Shown: positions 58,190 to 64,000 of the stretch, one piece after another
Numbering within the stretch: the first letter of the stretch is position 1
Layout of the letters: each line of letters opens with the position of its first letter
NCBI RefSeq assembly: GCF_001411555.2
Contig: NC_049911.1
Coordinates: 29,795,044 to 29,859,043 of the forward strand
Origin: Juglans regia
Lineage: Eukaryota > Streptophyta > Magnoliopsida > Fagales > Juglandaceae
DNA: 64,000 nucleotides
Direction: 5' to 3'
The notes under the pieces: generated by a model
Seen by the model: only the letters and a program-made list of their open reading frames with translations
The model's database searches: none
What the model was told of the DNA's origin: nothing
Made by a program: the position numbers and the translations under genes

Positions 58190-61100
58190 ATGGATTCCAC
58201 TGGCGGTCAAAGTCTCTACCCGTTGCATCGTTGCAAGACTCTTCACCTGGTTTGTGGAAAATTTTCCATTCTATTCATTATTATTAGTGGAGAAGATTTA
58301 TGGTTGTACGCTTGACACTTGTATGCATTATTTTTGGAGATTATTTATTGTCTTATTTGTTCTTTAAAAAGCATATTAGTCTTATCAAGCCATGTCTACA
58401 GGTAAGGCATGCCCAAGGGATTCACAACGTGGAAGGGGAGAAAAACCATGATGCATACTTATCTTATGATTTTTTTGATGCACAACTATCTCCTCTTGGC
58501 TGGAAGCAGGTAGTTGCTGATTAATTATGTTCTAATTGTTAGTTCATTGCATCTATGTTGTCGATGAAGTATTCTGCTATGGAAACTTTTATATAACTAA
58601 TTTTTAGGTAGAAAGCCATGGTCATCTTGTATTAACTTGCAACGGTAAAATAAAATAAGAATTACTCTGATAGGAAACTGGATAAAACTTGTAAGTTTTG
58701 TCGCACATAGGCTTGATTTTTAAACTTTCGTGTCCTGCTTATATCTTGTATTAGATATCATATTCTCCCATATAATAGTAAAAGTGATGTCATGGAATGA
58801 TTTCGTGGTGCCATGACAGCTTCATAATCTGCGCAAGCATGTTCAAGCATGTGGGATTTCCAAAAGCATCGACCTAGTCATTGTTTCCCCATTGTTAAGG
58901 TAAAAGTCACTGCAATTTTGCTGCCTCCTATTTTTTATTTTATATCTTTTCCTATCTGCTTAATGCCGTGCAAATGGTGCAGACCACCTCCACTATGCTC
59001 ACCACTGGATTCTGACGCAATGTATAAGCATTATTATTACCGCTAGAATCAAGTGGTGAAGAATTCGTGCGGTTTCAGTGATCCGCTTTTCTAGGGTTAT
59101 TTGTTTATGAGAGCTGTTTAACCTGCCATTATTAGGTCCAGGTTGTGCTAAAAAAAGAAATCAAGGTCATTCTAGCACCAGTAGGCAGATTCTAAGAAAT
59201 ATTTTCAAGTAAAAACCCATTGCCTCAGGTTCATGACTCAAACCCCTGAGATATATACATACGTAACATATCTTGTTGTACATTTCCAGCCCTATGGCTA
59301 ATCAAATTTCTATGTGATATGTAAACCATTAAGATGCTTGTCTGGCTTCTAACTTGAATACTATGTATTTAAAAGTTCTGCCAACAGCCATATTCCCCCA
59401 ATCTGAAACTAAAAATATTTATTTAGTGTACAAGCATGTATCCAGCCATTTCTAAGTCCATCTCCTAGGTCTTTTAGGTATTCATGCTTCATAACTTTTA
59501 AGACGCACGAAGAAATGGTATGTAAAAGGCCAAAGGTCATTTATTATTTTTAATCGTTTTCTGAATCTCTATTCCCTGAGGGGCTTTTGGTTTAGATGAC
59601 TTGGCATGTTCCTCACCAAACAAATTGGGTCTACATGTTTAAATTGCTTTAATTCTTAATTATAATTCATGAGTAACAATGGTTCACTGCAGGACCATGC
59701 AAACAGCAGTTGGAGTCTTTGGTGGTGAAGCTGAAGCATACACAGATGGGGTAAATGTACCTCCTCTAATGGTTGCAAATACAGGGAACAGTGGCCATCC
59801 TGCAATTTCAAGTCTAAATCGCCCACCGTTTGTAGCCGTAGAGCTTTGCCGTGAACGTTTGGTATGCCACATTACATCTAATGGATTTTTTTTTTTTTTT
59901 TGTAGGGCTTTACCCCAGAGGGGAGCCCTTCCAGAAATTCTCGAAGGCCAGGGACGAACCCAGGCCTAAGAAGGGGTTTGGAAATAGTTTTCAACCAGCA
60001 ATAGACGCTCCTCGGTTAGAACCTCACTAGCTGCGTCATTGCCCCAAGCGCAAAGATATTGTAGGGCCCTTTTCTGCATGTATATTGGCATGAATGTTCA
60101 CAAAGTTATCGCATTTGTAATATACATCTTAGTACTTATCCAATTATTAACAAGAAGTGAATCAAAATTGTGGCAAATGATAGTCCCTCCCCTTTTTTCC
60201 CATTAATTGGTTATTAGTTGTCAGCTCAATTTGTACTTGCGTGTGTTTTCTTTTCACTACAGGGAGTTCATCCATGTGATAAGAGGCAAAGCATTAGGGA
60301 ATATCGCCCACTTTTTCCTGCAATTGATTTTTCACTGGTAAGTAAATTACCAGAATTGGGGCTTTATAATGCCAACGGGTGGCTTTTGACGGTCATTTCC
60401 AAATGCTATTGAGTCGTTTACCTTGTCTTCAATTCAATCATGTTTATTATTTATTCATGTTGTAATTCTTGTTCAGGTGGAAAATGATGATGACATTTTG
60501 TGGAAGCCTAACATTAGAGAGACGGATGAGGAAGTTGCTGATAGGGGACAGAAGTTTTTGAAATGGTAACTGCCTTTTCCTTCCGTTTCCCAGAAAATTG
60601 AAGTTCTGTTAACCAAAGTAACAATCAACAAGCAATGCTTGTTGAGATTTTGTATGGCCAAAAAAGTTCCAAACTTTGGAATTGCCCGTCTTTTAAAACT
60701 AAAGAAGCACTAATTTGTGCTCATTCACCTTACAAATTACTTTATCGTGTTTGAGATCGGCCATGGGTTTTCAAACATGCTCTATCTTTCGACAAATTGG
60801 TTTATTAAAAGGAATATTCCGTTTTTTCTTATTAGCTGGCATGGTCGTCCCATGTCAATGGGATCTTGATCTTTCATGGATCCAAGTTCACCTTCTTTTA
60901 AAAGGAAAAAAAAGAAGATATTGTTTGTGTTCTGCAATGAGTCCCAATACGTAATACATGCATGTTAGTGTCTTACATACATATGAAGTCACTTGTGTAA
61001 TATTATCTTTCTTTCTTTTTTTCTCTTAAAATATGCTAGTGTTTTCAGATGTATGGATCAATATTTGGGATGATTCCCTTACAATGGCAGATAAACGCTT

Positions 61101-62227
61101 GGTTATTGCTTATGAGATCAATTTTTCCACATGGGTATATCCTTTCCAGTTTCCACCTTTTATCCTGGTTGAGTGGGATTTCTGTAGACATTTTGATCGC
61201 TTTCGCTATCATCTGGTTGCAAGTATGGCCATGAACATACCCCAAAATTATTTCTTTTCTTTTCATTGTTTCTCAATTGGCCCAGGTTGTGGACTCGTGA
61301 AGAGAAGGAGATTGCAATTGTGACCCACAGTGGATTCTTGTTTCATACCCTAAGCTCTTTTGGAAATGATTGTCATCCAATTGTTAAGAGTGAAATATGC
61401 GCAAAGTAAGTACTGCATTCACACACGCGCACACACATATATAAAACATTTTAGTAGACATATTTCTCGGGTTTAAAATATAAACGTTCTCTATCTCTAT
61501 TTTTTCTCTATTCACTTGACAGCATTTACATCAAATCATTTTGCATTTTTTTTAATTACATTTCAGAATTAGAGATGTTTCTTTCTAACATTTTATTGCT
61601 AATCTCTTCGAGTTAAAAAAAAAATCTAAAATCTTGAGTCATTTCTTGAGTCTGAGAAACTTCTATTTATCTATTTGTTCACTTAAATTTCTTTGTTAGA
61701 TTCTCTATTCTGACGAGACACTGTCATGGCAGGCGTTCTTGTCCCCTCAGTAGTATGGTTTTACTTGTATGACTTGGATTGTGAATTCTATGATCATTCA
61801 AAGTAGATCATATTTTCTAGAGCAATGATTTTCCCCTATTTATCGAGATAGGGTTTAGGTGATATCATGTTCATACTTCACGTCTCAGTCTCTCACGGGT
61901 TACTTTGACCTTCGAACTCCCTTCATATTTATTGGTTATAAAGATTTTTTACTAATACAAACCTAGTACCGTGACTAATTACATAAAATACAATGTGATT
62001 GTGCAGTTTTGCCAATTGTGAGCTCCGTTCAATGGTCTTCATAGATAGGAGGTGAGCATATTCATTTTCAAAATGTAGCATCCATATTCTAGCTTAATCA
62101 TCTTCTGACTCTTTGTTTCTGCAGTATGATGGGGTCAGCTTCCTCGATGACTAACTATCCTGGAAAAATACCTCATGGACTTGATCTTCCCAATGATGTT
62201 GCCACTGAGAAGCTTGCAGAGGCTTGA
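58190..62227 (+). CDS. Histidine phosphatase / phosphoglycerate-mutase-like protein, copy C (new C-terminus)
   Basis: Coding exons: 58190-58249 (exon 2 begins at 58188), 58402-58509, 58820-58899, 59693-59861, 60263-60337, 60477-60565, 61286-61405, 62007-62051 and 62125-62227. All are in phase, giving 282 residues. RHAQG and VTHSG are kept. Private changes include KPNIRETDEEV, SMTNYPGKIPH and DLPNDV. The end is altered: after EKL the last exon runs into an old antisense copia fragment and stops at a TGA (EKLAEA), replacing the PEEGLAN of A and B. About 1.4 kb corresponding to A 24349-25757, including the 3' UTR, is deleted. Like B it lacks the start of exon 1 and sits behind a copia 3' LTR. 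It would make a short, probably cytosolic protein, if a new polyadenylation site is used. Confidence 0.85.
59887..60054 (-). mobile_element. tRNA-derived SINE in intron 5 of copy C
   Basis: Antisense, about 168 bp: poly-T at the left, then (on the minus strand) a head starting TTTGCGCTTGGGGCAATGAC, an A-box-like CGCAGCTAGTGAGG and a B box GGGTTCGTCCC. GATATT follows at 60055-60060. It is at the same site as the SINE in B and absent from A. Confidence 0.85.
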
Positions 62228-62554
62228 TCGTAGTTGAATAGACCTAGAAACCGAGCTAAAGTTAAAGGCTTGGTGAAGATATCTACAAGTTGATCCTTAT
62301 TAGAGACAAATGAAACTTTAAGAGATTTAACTGTCACACGATCTATAACAAAATGATAATCTAACTCAACATGCTTAGCAAAATAGGATTGACAGTTAAG
62401 TAAGTAGCACCCAAATTGTCACACCACAAAATTGGTAGATCTCTAAGAAAGATGCCTAGTTCTTTTAAGAGAGATTGTAGCCAAAGAAGTTCACAAGTAG
62501 TGTTAACTACTGCCTTGTATTTGGCTTCAGTAGAAGATCGAGCAATTGTGGGTT
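62228..62554 (-). pseudogene. Antisense copia RNase H fragment behind copy C
   Basis: A longer and better-preserved version of the fragments behind A and B. The minus strand reads [12 protein letters not shown], then [18 protein letters not shown] and DRVTVKSLKVSFVS with few breaks. It is fused to the last coding exon of copy C and interrupted at about 62555 by another LTR element. Confidence 0.8.
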
Positions 62555-63147
62555 GTTGAAAATATTTTCAAAATAATATATATAATATTTATTATTAATA
62601 ATATTTTGGAGATTTATTTTGGAAGTTGTGAATTATTTTGGAAAGAGAGGAATTAAGGAAAGTTTATAAGCAATAACTTATGGTTATAATATTATTGGGT
62701 CTATTAGACTTCATAAGGCAATCACTGGCTTGGTGGTGTTAGGGCCATTGGATTACTCTGAAGGCTTGAGTTTGAGTCACCCCTTTTGACGAAACGGTTT
62801 TAATTTCTCTGCACGTGAGAAGCGAAGCTCCAAGAGGCATGCGGAAGGCAAGCAACGCATGGTCTACATGGGCGCGACGCACTGATGCGGGCGTGCACAA
62901 GGCGCTGCGATGAGGGGCTCCATGCGCGAGGCGATGCAACGCATTGGAAAGAAAAATTAAATACCCAATGCGCGCATGCAGTGATTCGAATTGGTGCCAT
63001 CTAGTTGAAACGGATGCCAGGCGACCATTGGACTAAGTCCAACTGTTGTGTCGTATGGCAACAAACATAATATATGTACCTATTCCGAACAGTTTTCAGA
63101 ATTACGAAAAGTAATAACTTTACTTTTCGTTCACAACCTTTGGTCAC

Positions 63148-63155
63148 TATAAATA
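63148..63155 (+). promoter_or_regulatory. LTR TATA box
   Basis: TATAAATA in the context CACTATAAATAGACTC, about 400 bases upstream of gag. This is the usual position of the promoter within an LTR. Confidence 0.6.
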
Positions 63156-63556
63156 GACTCATTGGCCTGCTATTTGAAGAACACACAAAAAGAATTTCGA
63201 ATTCTCTCTCTCCCAAAATTTTCACTTTTTCAATATTTGTTAGAACTTATTAGAATCTGTTTGTTCTCGAGAGAACAAATTTCTAATTTTTTGGTTGAAT
63301 AGCAAAATCTGAGGGTATTCGGGGTCTAATTTCGTGTGTGCATAACGCAGTTAGACAAACAGACTTGTTTTGGGCTTCATTGTATTTTGGAGACAAATTC
63401 GCTTGTAACCCGTGTGCATACTGTTATTGGTGGGGGCGAATATTGTCTTAAGAAAAGCGACATTATAACGCGCCTTGAAGTAAACTTTTCTCTCACTATT
63501 GTTTCTGTTTTGCAGCCCATTTGGACCAAAAATCTTAAGACAATATTAGATTACTA

Positions 63557-64000
63557 ATGGCACATAGTTTGAGAGAGTTTGCTGTAGACTTTGTTAAACT
63601 CGAACGTTTTGATGGAGCCAATTTTTGACGCTGGCAAAAAAAGATGCACTTTCTCCTGGCCAGTCTTAAAGTGGTGTATGTTCTAACCACTCCTAGGCCG
63701 TCTGCAAATGAGGATGAGACAATTGCTCAAAGTCGGGCAAGAATCAAGTGGGAACAAGACAACTAAATCTGCAATGCCATGTTTGACACATTGTTTGACG
63801 CTTACCAGAACAAAGCAACTGCCAAGGATCTATGGGACGCACTTGAGGCTAAGTATCTTTTAGAAAATGCTACAAGTAAGAAATTTCTGGTTACCAAATT
63901 TTTCAGTTATAAAATGGTAGGCTCTAGGCCTATTGTTGAACAATTCAATGAAATTATGCACATTCTTGATCAATTCACTCAACACAATATGAAGATGGAT
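63557..64000 (+). pseudogene. Broken copia gag at the right edge
   Basis: It starts MAHSLREFAVDFVKLERFDG and has the UBN2/Retrotran_gag_2 pattern (KDLWDALEAKYL, MVGSRPIVEQFNEIM). Two in-frame stops are visible, a TGA near 63626 where Trp is usual and a TAA near 63765. The rest lies beyond the window. Non-functional as written. Confidence 0.85.

Larger units (their letters stand above)
62556..64000 (+). mobile_element. 5' part of another Ty1-copia element (LTR, leader, start of gag), cut by the window edge
   Basis: It begins TGTTGAAAATATTTTCAAAA inside the RNase H fossil. A TATA box CTATAAATAG lies at 63147-63156, followed by a CT-rich initiator region, and gag starts at 63557. The LTR's right end and primer-binding site are not clear to me. 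The part at 62720-63010 is unusually GC-rich and has tRNA-like A- and B-box words, perhaps a SINE nested in the LTR. Confidence 0.7.

Noticed and set aside
62739..63000. His/Arg/Ala-rich ORFs on the minus strand in the GC-rich LTR segment
   Set aside because: Caused by GCGATGC-like repeated words in the LTR; two overlapping frames are equally open.

Overview
The window looks like nuclear DNA of a woody dicot. It is AT-rich, its genes have many GT-AG introns, microsatellites are dense, and it holds plant-type LTR retrotransposons, TRIMs, MITEs, a tRNA-derived SINE, a hAT element and a complete CACTA element. A Fagales tree (walnut, hickory or oak relative) is my guess from the MITE style; nothing in the window proves it.

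Layout. 1-187 is one exon of an unidentified minus-strand gene that leaves the left edge. 2920-4237 (minus) is an intact four-exon bHLH transcription factor of the bHLH93/ICE-like type. From about 4.4 to 18.7 kb I see no gene, only AT-rich spacer, simple repeats, MITE/SINE-like debris, a TRIM (15676-16119) and a 281-bp tandem repeat.

From 19.1 to 62.2 kb lies a three-member tandem array of a histidine-phosphatase (phosphoglycerate-mutase-like) gene. Copy A (19106-24361) is complete and has a probable organelle-targeting first exon. Copies B (46791-50915) and C (58190-62227) keep nine intact coding exons but lack the start of exon 1. In both, a Ty1-copia 3' LTR is joined to the middle of exon 1. 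Diagnostic differences show that B is a hybrid: C-like up to intron 6 and A-like after it, with the switch confined to about 7 bp. This is the expected product of one unequal crossover turning a two-copy array into three copies and duplicating the copia spacer.

The A-B copia spacer carries an 11,962-bp CACTA element (28043-40004, 3-bp TSD GTT). The B-C spacer preserves the matching empty site. The CACTA element encodes a TNPD/tnp2 transposase, a TNPA-like protein and an opposite-strand 'plant transposon protein' ORF. It is studded with about twenty copies of the palindrome ACGTTCGAACGT, two of them beside a TATA box. Copy B also holds a private solo LTR full of CTCGAG palindromes and a 5'-truncated hAT element flanked by a 332-bp duplication of gene sequence. 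B and C share a SINE absent from A.

The right edge (62228-64000) is an antisense copia RNase H fragment followed by another, broken, copia element with LTR, TATA box and gag.

The most interesting system is the array itself: a metabolic gene family whose new members appear to have lost the native promoter and targeting exon, gained an LTR promoter, and been multiplied by a mappable crossover.
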